This document shows, piece after piece, positions 1 to 8,353 of a stretch of DNA of 64,000 bases. Position 1 is the stretch's first letter. The number at the start of each line of letters is the position of its first letter. The notes beneath the pieces are model-generated. The model saw only the letters and a list, made by a program, of their open reading frames with translations, was not told where the DNA came from and ran no database searches. The translations under genes and the position numbers were made by a program. The DNA comes from Halomarina pelagica (GTDB taxonomy: Archaea > Halobacteriota > Halobacteria > Halobacteriales > Haloarculaceae): positions 1,922,001-1,986,000 of the forward strand of contig NZ_CP100454.1 in NCBI RefSeq assembly GCF_024228315.1. The letters are read 5' to 3'.

Positions 1-1614
1 GGCCAGGCGCTGGTGTTCGTCGCCTCCCGGCAGGACACCGTCCGCGCCGCGGAGAAGGCCCGTGACGAACTCGCCGGCCGGGACGTCCCGATGGGCGCGC
101 GCGGCGACTACGACTTCCACACCGAGGCGAAGGAGCTACAGAACAAGACGCTCCGCCAGTCGGTCCTCGACGGCGTCGGCTTTCACCACGCCGGGCTCTC
201 CCGCGAGGACAAGGCGCGCGTCGAGGCGTGGTTCCGCCGCGGCGACATCCAGCTTCTCTTCTCGACCTCGACGCTCGCCTGGGGCGTGAACCTCCCCGCC
301 CGCTGCGTCGTCATCCGGGACACGAAGCTCCACGACCCACTGGAGGGCGAGGTGGACATGAGCCCGCTCGACGTGCTCCAGATGCTCGGGCGGGCCGGGC
401 GGCCGGGCTACGACGACGCGGGCTACGCCTGGGTGGTCTGCGACGCCGCGGACGCCGACAGGTACCGCCGCCTGCTCCGGGAGGGAAAGGAGATCGAGTC
501 CCGCCTCGCGGAGGACTTAGACGCCCACCTCAACGCCGAGATCGCCCTCGGGACCATCGACGACCTCGACGACGTGATGGACTGGCTCGACACCACCTTC
601 TACGCCACGCGCGCTCGAAGCGCCCCCGACCGCTACGACTTCGGCGGCCGCCTGCGCGAGCGCGTCCGCGAGACGCTCTCTCGGCTCGTCGAGGGCGGGT
701 TCGTCGAGACGGACGCCGAACTCCGCGTCGAGGGGACCGCCCTCGGACGGCTCGCCTCGCGGTACTACCTCCGGCTCGACACCGCGGAGCGCTTCGCCGC
801 CCTCGCGGAGCGGGACGGGATCTCCGAGATGGACGTGCTGACCGCCGTCGCGCGCGCCGCCGAGTTCGACAGCGTCAGCTGCCGCCAGTCGGAGCGCGAC
901 GCCGTGAACGCCGTGCTCACCGGACGCGCGGCCGACGTGGACGACGCGAGCCACCGGAAGGTGCTCGCCATCCTCCGATCGAGCATGGCCGGAACGACCC
1001 CCGGCGAACTCCAGAGCGACGCCTGGGTCATCCGGCAGAACGCCCTGCGCCTGCTCGCCGCCCTGCGGGCGTTCCTCGAACGCTTCGGCGGCCCCGCCGA
1101 CGCCAACCTCGCCCGCCGCGTCGAGGCGCGCGTCGAGAACGCCATCAGCGCGGACGCCGTCGGCCTGACGGCCATCGACGGGGTCGGGTCCGGCCGGGCG
1201 AAGAAGCTCGCCGGCGAGGGGCTCACCACCCCCGCGGACGTGGTCGGGGCGGGCGTCGATGCGCTCGTCGACGCCGGGCTCACGCGGGGCGTCGCGGAGC
1301 GCGTCGTCGAGAGCGCCCGAAGCCTCCCCGTCGTCGAGGTCGAGTGGGGTGACTTCCCCGAGCGGATCGCCCGCGGACGGAACGACATGCGCGAGGTGCG
1401 CGTCCGCTCGACGGCCGGCGGCGCGCGCGCGGGCGTCGCCGTCACCGTCAACGGCGTCTCGATGACCGAATCCACTGCGTACCTCGGCGAGACGACCGTC
1501 CCCGTCGGCGTCTTCGGCGGCACCGCCGAGGAGATGGAGTACGAGATCACCGTCACCTTCCCGGAACTCCCGCTCGTGCCGGTGCGGGAGTCGCGGACCG
1601 TGCGCGTGGAGTGA
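1..1614 (+). CDS. Ski2-type DEAD/DEAH-box helicase, C-terminal part (5' end outside window)
   Basis: The frame is open from the first base, so the N-terminal ATPase motifs (Walker A, DExH) lie upstream of the window. The visible 537 codons hold helicase domain 2, with a VFVASR strand, FHHAGL, STSTLAWGVNLPA and the arginine-finger motif QMLGRAGRPG near codons 126-136. These are followed by a Brr2/Hel308-type winged-helix and ratchet region. A helix-hairpin-helix lies near codons 385-435 (IDGVGSGRAKKL) and the last ~80 residues look like a beta-rich Sec63/Ig-like domain. It is distinct from the Hel308 gene at 41920-44172. An ATP-dependent RNA or DNA helicase is likely; the substrate cannot be told from this part. 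The stop is 33 bases before the next gene. Confidence 0.85.
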   Translation, partial: GQALVFVASRQDTVRAAEKARDELAGRDVPMGARGDYDFHTEAKELQNKTLRQSVLDGVGFHHAGLSREDKARVEAWFRRGDIQLLFSTSTLAWGVNLPARCVVIRDTKLHDPLEGEVDMSPLDVLQMLGRAGRPGYDDAGYAWVVCDAADADRYRRLLREGKEIESRLAEDLDAHLNAEIALGTIDDLDDVMDWLDTTFYATRARSAPDRYDFGGRLRERVRETLSRLVEGGFVETDAELRVEGTALGRLASRYYLRLDTAERFAALAERDGISEMDVLTAVARAAEFDSVSCRQSERDAVNAVLTGRAADVDDASHRKVLAILRSSMAGTTPGELQSDAWVIRQNALRLLAALRAFLERFGGPADANLARRVEARVENAISADAVGLTAIDGVGSGRAKKLAGEGLTTPADVVGAGVDALVDAGLTRGVAERVVESARSLPVVEVEWGDFPERIARGRNDMREVRVRSTAGGARAGVAVTVNGVSMTESTAYLGETTVPVGVFGGTAEEMEYEITVTFPELPLVPVRESRTVRVE

Positions 1615-1647
1615 GGGTTTTTGTACGAGAGCGGGACCAGCGTCCCT

Positions 1648-2415
1648 ATGTCACCGACCGACCCCACCTCCGCCGTTCGCGTGATCGCCGGCGACTGCAC
1701 CGCCGAGTTCGAGGGCACCCGCTCGCAGGTCCAGCGCGGGCGCGTCGTCTGCCTCCTCAAGCCCGACGGCACCGTCCTCGTCCACGACGCCGACGGCTAC
1801 CAGCCCGTGGCGTGGCTCACCCGCCCCGAGGAGCGTCACGTGACGAACGACCCAGTGGCGATCGAGGCGCGCGACGGCGACCAGTTCCTCCGGGTGACGG
1901 TCCACGAAGCGGCCGCCGACGCGACCGTCCCGGCGAGCCCGGCGGGGGTTCCGGTGGGAACCGCCCCGGACGGCGGGCCGCTCGTCCGGGCGCGCGGCGC
2001 GGTCGTGAACCTCGACTCGGGCGCGCGATACGGCCTCCCCTCGGGCGCGACGGTGCTCGACGGGGAGGAGGCGTGCGACTGCGGCCTCCCGCGCATCCGG
2101 GTCGAGCGCGGTGCTGCCTTCGAGGTGTGCCTCGATCGCACCTGCGAGTCGCTCGACGACGCCGTCCGGGCGGCGTTCGACCGCGCGTGGACCTGCCCCG
2201 AGTGCGGGTCGGACCTGCGGATCCTCCGCCGGAGCGGCCTGCTCGCCGGGTGCGACGCCTACCCCGACTGCGAGACGGCGTTCGTCGTCCCCGACGGCGT
2301 CGTCCGCGGGACGTGCGACTGCGGGCTTCCGGCGTTCCGCACGGCCTCCGGCGTGCGCTGTCTCGACGCGACGTGCGACCGCACGACCGCGGGGGAGACC
2401 ATCACCGGTCCCTGA
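1648..2415 (+). CDS. Zinc-finger protein with NucS/DUF91-like N-terminus and topoisomerase-type C4 fingers
   Basis: The 255-residue protein starts with a beta-rich domain (VIAGDCTAEFEG, VLVHDADGYQPVAWL) that resembles the N-terminal domain of the NucS/DUF91 nuclease family. I see no nuclease active site after it. The C-terminal half has three cysteine clusters: CDCGLP with a later CLDRTC, CPECG with a CDAYPDC pair typical of topoisomerase C4 fingers, and another CDCGLP with CLDATC. Nucleic-acid binding is the likely role. I chose the ATG at 1648 rather than the in-frame TTG at 1621 because family members begin close to VIAGDC. It follows the helicase on the same strand and may be co-transcribed. 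Confidence 0.7.
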   Translation: MSPTDPTSAVRVIAGDCTAEFEGTRSQVQRGRVVCLLKPDGTVLVHDADGYQPVAWLTRPEERHVTNDPVAIEARDGDQFLRVTVHEAAADATVPASPAGVPVGTAPDGGPLVRARGAVVNLDSGARYGLPSGATVLDGEEACDCGLPRIRVERGAAFEVCLDRTCESLDDAVRAAFDRAWTCPECGSDLRILRRSGLLAGCDAYPDCETAFVVPDGVVRGTCDCGLPAFRTASGVRCLDATCDRTTAGETITGP

Positions 2416-2435
2416 GCGGACTCGACGGCCCGTAC

Positions 2436-2864
2436 TCAGAATACGGAGTCGGCGGTGGCCGCCCCGACGACGCTGAACACGGACCCGACGGTGACGGCCT
2501 TGGCGGTGACGAACGCCCAGCGCGCCCGCTCGACGCCGAGGTCCGCGAGGAAGGTTCCGGGGGCGTCGAACGCGAGCGCGAGCAGGAGGACGGAGCCGAA
2601 GGCGACCGCCATCAGCGAGAGGAAGCGAACCGGCACGCCGCCGAGGTCCGCCTCGCGGTCGGGATCGCGGTTGTCGGCCTTGTAGAGCGCGCCGTATCCG
2701 ATGCCGAAGACGATCGCGGTCGTGAGCAGCGCCTGCAGGGCGTTCATGCTGGCGGCGAGCTGCCACACCTCGGCGGTGACGACGAAGGGACCGGCGAGGA
2801 GGAAGCCGCCGACCACCTGCTGGGCGATGTCGGCGGTCTTGAACCGGCGCGCGGGTCCCACCAT
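2436..2864 (-). CDS. DUF2391-like small integral membrane protein
   Basis: The 142-residue protein has about four hydrophobic segments (VGGFLLAGPFVVTAEVW, LLTTAIVFGIGYGALY, FLSLMAVAFGSVLLLALAF, FVTAKAVTVGSVFSVVGA). An acidic loop, DNRDPDREAD, lies between segments two and three. The pattern fits the DUF2391 family of archaeal and bacterial membrane proteins of unknown function. The frame stays open upstream to 3086, but that part is antisense to the divergent methyltransferase and has none of the family pattern, so I start at the ATG at 2864. No role can be assigned from context. Confidence 0.65.
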   Translation of the reverse strand: MVGPARRFKTADIAQQVVGGFLLAGPFVVTAEVWQLAASMNALQALLTTAIVFGIGYGALYKADNRDPDREADLGGVPVRFLSLMAVAFGSVLLLALAFDAPGTFLADLGVERARWAFVTAKAVTVGSVFSVVGAATADSVF

Positions 2865-2940
2865 GGTCCCCACCAGTTCCGTGTCGGCTATAACGTCCCC
2901 GCTTCGAACCGGTCGTCCTTTGACCGACCCGTCCCCTTCG

Positions 2941-3627
2941 ATGCGTATGAGCGTTCGACGGGAGTTCGACGCGTGGGCCGCCGACGGCCGGGACAGGGGG
3001 ATGGAGGAGCGCCACTGGCACACCGCGAAGCACGTCCTCGCGCGCGTGCCGATCGAGGCGGGCGACGCCCTGCTCGACCTCGGCACGGGGAGTGGCTACG
3101 CCGGTCGCGCGCTCCGCGAGACGACGGACGCGGGCCGGGTCTACGGGCTCGACGGCTCGCCGGAGATGGCCCGCAACGCCCGCTCGTACACCGACGACCC
3201 CGAGGTGGGGTACGTCGTCGGGGACTTCGACGCCCTGCCGTTCGCGGACGACAGCCTCGACCACGCCTGGAGCATGGAGGCGTTCTACTACGCGCGGGAT
3301 CCCCGCCGCACGCTGGCGGAACTCCGGCGCGTCCTGCGCCCCGGCGGCACGTTCTTCTGCGCGGTGAACTACTACGAGGAGAACGTCCACTCCCACGGGT
3401 GGCAGGAGGACATCGACGTGGAGATGACCCGCTGGTCGCGCGCCGAGTACCGGGAGGCGTTCCGCGAGGCGGGCTTCCACGTCGCCGAGCAGGACACCGT
3501 CCCCGACGAGGAGACGGAGATCCCGCCCGCGAGCGAGTTCCCCCACGAGGGCTGGGAGACCCGCGAGGAGATGGTCGAGCGATACCGGGTCTACGGGACG
3601 CTCCTGACGGTGGGGGTCGTGCCGTAG
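2941..3627 (+). CDS. Class I SAM-dependent methyltransferase
   Basis: The 228-residue protein has the Rossmann methyltransferase core. Motif I is LLDLGTGSGYAG (~residues 44-55), the acidic loop is VYGLDGSPEMA, motif II is VVGDFDALPFADDSLDHAW, and the post-core strand is LRRVLRPGGTFFCAVNYY. This is the UbiE/methyltransferase-11 type that acts on small molecules. The C-terminal 60 residues carry no transmembrane segment. ATGs at 2941 and 2947 are both possible starts. It is divergent from the DUF2391-like gene. The acceptor substrate is unknown. Confidence 0.8.
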   Translation: MRMSVRREFDAWAADGRDRGMEERHWHTAKHVLARVPIEAGDALLDLGTGSGYAGRALRETTDAGRVYGLDGSPEMARNARSYTDDPEVGYVVGDFDALPFADDSLDHAWSMEAFYYARDPRRTLAELRRVLRPGGTFFCAVNYYEENVHSHGWQEDIDVEMTRWSRAEYREAFREAGFHVAEQDTVPDEETEIPPASEFPHEGWETREEMVERYRVYGTLLTVGVVP

Positions 3628-3677
3628 CGTCGGTCGTGGAGTCGGCGGCCGAACGTCGGCCGAACGTCCCGAGAGGG

Positions 3678-3695
3678 TAGTGTGCCGACACACTA
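3678..3695. promoter_or_regulatory. Palindromic operator overlapping the vapBC promoter
   Basis: A perfect 7-bp inverted repeat (tagtgtg, 4-nt spacer, cacacta) lies 30-47 bases before the vapB ATG. It runs directly into an AT-rich TATA-like stretch (ctattttta, about 3693-3701). That TATA would place transcription start at about the ATG, giving a leaderless mRNA. Autorepression by the VapBC complex through such palindromes is the usual pattern for this TA class; binding here is inferred. Confidence 0.55.
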
Positions 3696-3724
3696 TTTTT
3701 ACGTGACCGCGCCTAACGCCCCCT

Positions 3725-3970
3725 ATGAGCAGTGACCGCGTCGACTCCGAGAGTAAGGTCTCGGGGAATCAGGCGAACATTCCGGCCCGGATCCGTCGCG
3801 CGCTCGACATCGACGACGGCGACCGGCTCCGCTGGGTGCTAGAGGACGACCGACGGGTTCACGTGGAGGTCGTTCGGCGGCGCTCCGGCACGTTCGCGGA
3901 GTTCGAAGGATACGACGGGGACGAACCCACCGACGCGACGGCGGAGCACGACGCGTGGGGAATCGAGTGA
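3725..3970 (+). CDS. vapB: AbrB/SpoVT-type antitoxin (VapB-like)
   Basis: The 81-residue acidic protein has a swapped-hairpin AbrB-like N-terminus (VSGNQANIPARIRRALDIDDGDRLRW, residues ~12-38). The acidic tail, EPTDATAEHDAWGIE, would be the toxin-binding part. It is followed after one base by a PIN-domain gene, the standard antitoxin-toxin order. The start is set by the promoter placed just ahead of it. Likely role: DNA-binding autorepressor and neutraliser of the downstream ribonuclease. Confidence 0.75.
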   Translation: MSSDRVDSESKVSGNQANIPARIRRALDIDDGDRLRWVLEDDRRVHVEVVRRRSGTFAEFEGYDGDEPTDATAEHDAWGIE

Positions 3971-3971
3971 G

Positions 3972-4406
3972 ATGCCGCGCGCGCTCCTCGATACCTCCGT
4001 TCTGTTCGCTGCCGCGTATCGCCGAGACGGAGCCCACGAGGAAGCGATTCCGATACTCAAGGGGATCGACGACGGATCGCTTCCGGAGGCAGTCGTGCTC
4101 GACTACGTACTCGCCGAGACGCTCAACGGTGTTCTCACTCACGCGGGTCACGACGCCGGAGTCGACCTGCTCGACCGCATCGAGGAGAACGCGCGGTTCC
4201 ACGTCGCATCGCTTACGACCGACGCGTTCGCGACGGCGAAGGCGCTGTTCAGACGCCACGCCCGGCTCTCGTTCGTCGACGCCTGTATCGTCGCGTACAT
4301 GCAGACGAAGGGTCTCGGCTACCTGTACGCCTTCGACGACGACTTCGACGGTATCGCCGACGTGTATCGGATCGACGTTCCCACGGATCCGTACGATCCG
4401 CGTTGA
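3972..4406 (+). CDS. vapC: PIN-domain ribonuclease toxin (VapC-like)
   Basis: The 144-residue protein begins LLDTSVLFAAAY with the first catalytic aspartate. A conserved glutamate follows at YVLAETLNGVL (~residue 50). The second acidic cluster is LSFVDACIVAYM (~residue 100), and the closing motif is LYAFDDDFDGI. These give the acidic residues of the PIN nuclease centre. Length is normal for VapC. It is expected to cleave RNA in a metal-dependent way when released from the antitoxin encoded one base upstream. Confidence 0.85.
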   Translation: MPRALLDTSVLFAAAYRRDGAHEEAIPILKGIDDGSLPEAVVLDYVLAETLNGVLTHAGHDAGVDLLDRIEENARFHVASLTTDAFATAKALFRRHARLSFVDACIVAYMQTKGLGYLYAFDDDFDGIADVYRIDVPTDPYDPR

Positions 4407-4487
4407 GGGTTCGGCTTCACTACCGGCACCCCGGTCACGATTGGCCTCGATGAGTACGGAAGCGCGAGGATAGTACGTCCCGCCCTC

Positions 4488-5042
4488 TCACTCGCCGCTA
4501 TCGTACGCCCGCTCTCCCGCCCCCACCGCCACGTCGAGCCAGTTCTCCTCGGGCGGGAGCGGACAGGAGAACGTCTCCGAGTAGGCGCAGAACGGGTTGT
4601 ACGCGAGGTTGAAGTCTAGCGGGAGCCCCTCGGGGAGGTCGCCCTCCACGTCGAGTTCCATGTAACGCCCCTGGTGGTAGCTCTCCTGTCCCGTCGTCTT
4701 GTCGCGGAAGGGGACGAACAGCCCTTCCTCCGAACCCTGCCGGTACGCACCGAGAGTCTGCTCCGTCCCGCGCACCTCGAAGCGCAGCGTGGCGACGCGC
4801 TCGTAGCGCACCTCGGGGCCGGCGGTCGTCTCCATCACCACGGGGTCGGGGTCGTCGTGGCGCTCGACGCGCACCTCGACGCGGTACTCGGGGTCCGGAT
4901 CGAAGTACGCGAGGCCGTCGAAGTCCCCGCGCTCGTCGGGCGGGATCGGCGACTGCGGGTGCTCCGCGAAGAACTCGTCCTTCTCCTCGCGGAGCGCGAG
5001 CAGTTCCTCGCGCCAGCGCTCGGTGTCGAAGTCGTCGGTCAC
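4488..5042 (-). CDS. DUF1684 family protein
   Basis: The 184-residue soluble acidic protein has an N-terminal helix, WREELLALREEKDEFF. The C-terminal signature is the family hallmark: DFNLAYNPFCAYSETFSCP followed by LPPEENWLDVAVGAGE. DUF1684 proteins have no established function. The start ATG at 5042 is well placed, since homologues begin a few residues before the WREEL helix. It is divergent from the AI-2E-type permease gene. Confidence 0.8.
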   Translation of the reverse strand: MTDDFDTERWREELLALREEKDEFFAEHPQSPIPPDERGDFDGLAYFDPDPEYRVEVRVERHDDPDPVVMETTAGPEVRYERVATLRFEVRGTEQTLGAYRQGSEEGLFVPFRDKTTGQESYHQGRYMELDVEGDLPEGLPLDFNLAYNPFCAYSETFSCPLPPEENWLDVAVGAGERAYDSGE

Positions 5043-5127
5043 GCCGGGGGGTTCGGGCCGAGGGGGGCTAAGTCCACTGGGTACCCCCCGCCGTGGCTAT
5101 AAGCCATCCCGAGGAGAACGAGAGGGC

Positions 5128-6153
5128 ATGGACCACGCGCGTCACCGGCGGGCAGTCCTCGCCGGCGTCCTCCTCGCGTTCGCCGTCCTCGCCGCGCTCG
5201 TGCTCTTCGAGGTGCTCGGAACGGTCTTCTTCGCGGTCACCGTCGCGTACGTCCTCGTGCCGATCCGGAACTACGCGGTCGGTCGGGGTCTCTCCCGCCG
5301 GGTCGCGGCGGCCATCGTCGCCACCGGCGCGTTCGCGGCCGTCCTGGGGATCGTCGCGGCGCTCGGCTACGTCGTCTACCAGCGCCGCGGCTCGATCGTC
5401 TCGCTCATCGAGAGCCTCCCGCCGCGGTTCGTCGTCCCGATCGGGGGATCGAACTTCGTCGTCGAGACCGCGGCGGCCCAGGCCCAGGCCATCGACGCCC
5501 TCCAGGCGGTGGCGGCGGACGTCGCCGCCGCGGTGCCCGTGCTCGTGCTGAAGCTCTTCCTGTTCGCCATCCTGCTGTTCGGCCTCCTGCTCCGGCCGAA
5601 CTCCGCCGGTCGGGCGCTGTTCAGCCTCGTCCCGGGGGAGTACCACGACGTGCTCGTCGCGCTCGACGATCGGGTCCGCCAGACGCTCTACGGCATCTAC
5701 GTCCTCCAGGCGGCGACGGCGTTCGGGACGTTCCTCGTCGCGCTCGTCGTCTTCTTCGCGCTCGGCTACGACTCGGTGTTCACGCTCGCGGTCATCGCCG
5801 GCCTGCTCCAGTTCATCCCCGTGCTCGGGCCGGGCGTGCTCGTGGGCGCGCTCGCCCTCGTCGACCTCCTCGTGGGCAACACCACCCGCGCGGTCCTCGT
5901 CGCGGTGATCGGCGCGGTTGTCGTCGGGGCCGCGCCCGACGCGATCATCCGCCCGCGGCTCGCCTCGTGGGCGGCCGACCTGCCGACGAGCCTCTACTTC
6001 ATCGGGTTCGTCGGGGGGATCCTCACCGTCGGCGCGATCGGCGTCATCGCGGGACCGCTGGTCGTCGCGCTCGTCGTCGAGATGGTCGAGATCCTCTCGC
6101 GGGACGACGACCTGCGGGCGCGCCTCGACGCCGCGCTGGACGCGGACGACTGA
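5128..6153 (+). CDS. AI-2E family transporter (PF01594-like permease)
   Basis: The 341-residue protein has about eight transmembrane segments. A pair lies at residues ~10-60, one near 70-90, and a soluble stretch with QAQAIDALQAVAADVA follows. The C-terminal block is typical of the family: LLQFIPVLGPGVLVG, then DAIIRPRLASWAADLPT and FVGGILTVGAIGVIAGPLV. The frame is open back to 5023, but the ATG at 5128 fits the membrane topology and clears the divergent promoter. Members export varied small molecules or act as ion antiporters; the substrate is unknown here. Confidence 0.8.
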   Translation: MDHARHRRAVLAGVLLAFAVLAALVLFEVLGTVFFAVTVAYVLVPIRNYAVGRGLSRRVAAAIVATGAFAAVLGIVAALGYVVYQRRGSIVSLIESLPPRFVVPIGGSNFVVETAAAQAQAIDALQAVAADVAAAVPVLVLKLFLFAILLFGLLLRPNSAGRALFSLVPGEYHDVLVALDDRVRQTLYGIYVLQAATAFGTFLVALVVFFALGYDSVFTLAVIAGLLQFIPVLGPGVLVGALALVDLLVGNTTRAVLVAVIGAVVVGAAPDAIIRPRLASWAADLPTSLYFIGFVGGILTVGAIGVIAGPLVVALVVEMVEILSRDDDLRARLDAALDADD

Positions 6154-6156
6154 TAC

Positions 6157-6228
6157 TGTCCGACGTACGCCCGCCGAGCAGCTCGCCACCCCGAGGTGGC
6201 GAGTCGCGTCACGACGGTACGGCGGACA
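6157..6228. repeat. Nested inverted repeat between convergent genes
   Basis: The outer arms are tgtccgacgtac (6157-6168) and gtacggcggaca (6217-6228), matching at 11 of 12 positions. The inner hairpin is perfect: ctcgccacc (6182-6190), loop ccga, ggtggcgag (6195-6203). It lies between the permease stop at 6153 and the convergent rhodanese stop at 6242. It could be a bidirectional terminator or a small palindromic mobile remnant. Confidence 0.6.
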
Positions 6229-6241
6229 ATGTGAGACGGGG

Positions 6242-7078
6242 TCAGGCGAGTTCCCGACCCTCCCGCTCCCACTCGGTGAGGCTCCCCTCGTAGAACGCGA
6301 GGTCCCCGTACCCGAGGTGTCGGAGGACGACGTACGTGTGGCTGATGCGCCGGGCGGTGTTGCAGTAGAGGACGATCCGTCTGTCGGGCGTGATCCCCCG
6401 CTCGCGGAGGAGCGCGCGCAGTTCGTCGTCGGGTTTCAGCCCCCGGGACTCCTCGTCGACGAGTTCGATCCAGTCGAGGCGCACCGCGCTCGGGATGTGC
6501 CCCTCCTCGAACTCCCACTCCTCGCGCGTGTCGACGACGACCGAGTCCGGATCGTCGATGGCCGCCTCGACGGCCTCGACGCCGACGAGCGGGCCGTCCT
6601 CGACGAACGCCGCGTCGTACGTCGCCGCCGCCACCTCGGGGGGCTCGCGGCTCACTTCGCGCTCGCGGCTCCACGCGCTGTAGTCGCCGTTCAGCAGGTG
6701 AAGCCGCTCCCGCGGGTGGCCGTAGAGTTCGCAGGTGACGAGCAGGCGCGCCGCGAAGACGCCGTGGGTGTCGTCGTACGCCACGACGTGATCCTCGCGC
6801 GTGATTCCCGCCTCGCCCATGAGGTCGGCGAAGGCGTCCGCCCCGGGGAGCATCCCCGCCTCGCCTTCGGCGCGCGGGGCGCGTCCCTCCCCGCTCTCGC
6901 CCGCCGCGTCGCGCTGGGACGCGTGCGCCTCGGCCCGGAACGCGTCGAACGGTACGTTCACCGCGCCGGGGAGGTGGCCGATGCCGTCGTACTCCCACGC
7001 CTCGCGAACGTCGACGAGCCGAACGTCCTCCCGATCGAGTCGCTCCGCGACCCACTCCGCGTCCACGACGATGTCCAT
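6242..7078 (-). CDS. Tandem-rhodanese sulfurtransferase
   Basis: The 278-residue protein has two rhodanese domains. The first (residues ~1-135: VDVREAWEYDGIGHLPGAVNVP) has VAYDDTHG where a catalytic cysteine loop would sit, so it is inactive. The second (~150-278: VVDTREEWEFEEGHIPSAVRLDW) has the active-site loop VLYCNTARR with a cysteine. This matches thiosulfate or mercaptopyruvate sulfurtransferases. An acidic insert (RDAAGESGEGRAPRAEGEAG) lies in domain one. It is divergent from a second tandem rhodanese at 7331 with a shared 252-bp promoter region. Confidence 0.85.
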   Translation of the reverse strand: MDIVVDAEWVAERLDREDVRLVDVREAWEYDGIGHLPGAVNVPFDAFRAEAHASQRDAAGESGEGRAPRAEGEAGMLPGADAFADLMGEAGITREDHVVAYDDTHGVFAARLLVTCELYGHPRERLHLLNGDYSAWSREREVSREPPEVAAATYDAAFVEDGPLVGVEAVEAAIDDPDSVVVDTREEWEFEEGHIPSAVRLDWIELVDEESRGLKPDDELRALLRERGITPDRRIVLYCNTARRISHTYVVLRHLGYGDLAFYEGSLTEWEREGRELA

Positions 7079-7330
7079 ACCGACGATACGGGTTCCGGCA
7101 CTTCAACCCTGCACACGCCGGCCGATCGGAGATACGGGCAACCCTTTCCTCTTTATTGCACGCGACACGACAGGTCTCCGTCTCGATACGTCACCGCGTG
7201 GGTTTCGTTCGCCCGCGGCGCGCGCCGGTCTCCGAGATAGCGGCAACATAGTCCTCGAGGGGAAACGTGCGGCGGAACCTACCGGCAGTAATACCGATAT
7301 ACCCTTGCTATCGTTAGCTTCCAATGGATT

Positions 7331-8191
7331 ATGAGCGATTACGCGAAGGACGTGCTCGTCTCCTGTGACTGGGTAGAGGAGCACCTCGACGACTTCCAGA
7401 GCGACGACCCCGAGTACCGACTGGTCGAGGTCGACGTGGACACCGAGGCCTACGACGAGGGCCACGCCCCCGGCGCGATCGGGTTCAACTGGGAGACCCA
7501 GTTGCAGGACCAGACGACGCGCGACATCCTGGATAAGGAGGACTTCGAGGACCTGCTGGGGAGCCACGGCATCTCGAACGACTCCACGGTCGTCCTCTAC
7601 GGCGACAACTCGAACTGGTTCGCCGCCTACACCTACTGGCAGTTCAAGTACTACGGCCACGAGGACGTCCGCCTGATGAACGGCGGCCGCGACTACTGGC
7701 TCGACAACGACTACCCGCTCACCGAGGAGGTACCCGCGTTCTCCGAGGTCGAGTACACCGCCCGCGGCCCGTACGAGTCCATCCGCGCGTACCGCGACGA
7801 CGTGGAGAAGGCTATCGGCAAGGGCCTGCCGCTCGTCGACGTCCGCTCGCCCGAGGAGTTCAGCGGCGAGATCCTCGCCCCGCCGGGCCTGCAGGAGACC
7901 GCCCAGCGCGGCGGCCACGTCCCCGGTGCCCGCAACATCTCGTGGGCCGCGACGGTCAACGACGACGGCACGTTCAAGTCCGCCGACGAACTGCGCGAAC
8001 TCTACGAGTCCCAGGGCGTCGACGACAACCAGGACGTCATCGCCTACTGCCGGATCGGCGAGCGCTCCTCCATCGCGTGGTTCGCGCTCCACGAACTGCT
8101 CGGCTACGACAACGTCACCAACTACGACGGCTCGTGGACCGAGTGGGGCAACCTCGTCGACGCTCCCATCGAGACCGGCGAGGGCGAGTGA
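7331..8191 (+). CDS. Thiosulfate sulfurtransferase, tandem rhodanese (TssA-like)
   Basis: The 286-residue protein has an inactive N-terminal rhodanese domain (VLYGDNSNWFAAYTYWQ, aspartate in place of cysteine). Its C-terminal catalytic domain carries LVDVRSPEEFSGE and the loop IAYCRIGERSS, which is the TssA-type thiosulfate:cyanide sulfurtransferase signature. The insert ILAPPGLQETAQRGGHVPGA is also typical of that subgroup. A TATA-like gatatacc lies about 38 bases upstream of the ATG. It differs clearly from its divergent neighbour, so the two are not a recent duplication. Confidence 0.88.
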   Translation: MSDYAKDVLVSCDWVEEHLDDFQSDDPEYRLVEVDVDTEAYDEGHAPGAIGFNWETQLQDQTTRDILDKEDFEDLLGSHGISNDSTVVLYGDNSNWFAAYTYWQFKYYGHEDVRLMNGGRDYWLDNDYPLTEEVPAFSEVEYTARGPYESIRAYRDDVEKAIGKGLPLVDVRSPEEFSGEILAPPGLQETAQRGGHVPGARNISWAATVNDDGTFKSADELRELYESQGVDDNQDVIAYCRIGERSSIAWFALHELLGYDNVTNYDGSWTEWGNLVDAPIETGEGE

Positions 8192-8353
8192 GCAAAGCGA
8201 GCGCGGCCTCGCCGATCCGCGGCGAGCGCGAGCGATCCGCGTAACCGGCGTCGGAAGCCGCCGCCGATTACGGTTCCGGCCCCGTTCCAGTTTCTCGTTT
8301 CTTCGCGTCCGGAGCGACCGCCGCGTCGTCCTCGCCGCCTGCCGCCCGCCGGA

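Noticed and set aside
1651-3693. Very long open frame on the minus strand (680 codons) across several genes
   Set aside because: It is antisense to genes with clear domains and has the Arg/Gly/Pro-rich composition of shadow frames in GC-rich DNA. Many similar frames occur elsewhere (for example 8804-10096 and 52933-53853 plus strand) and were dropped for the same reason.
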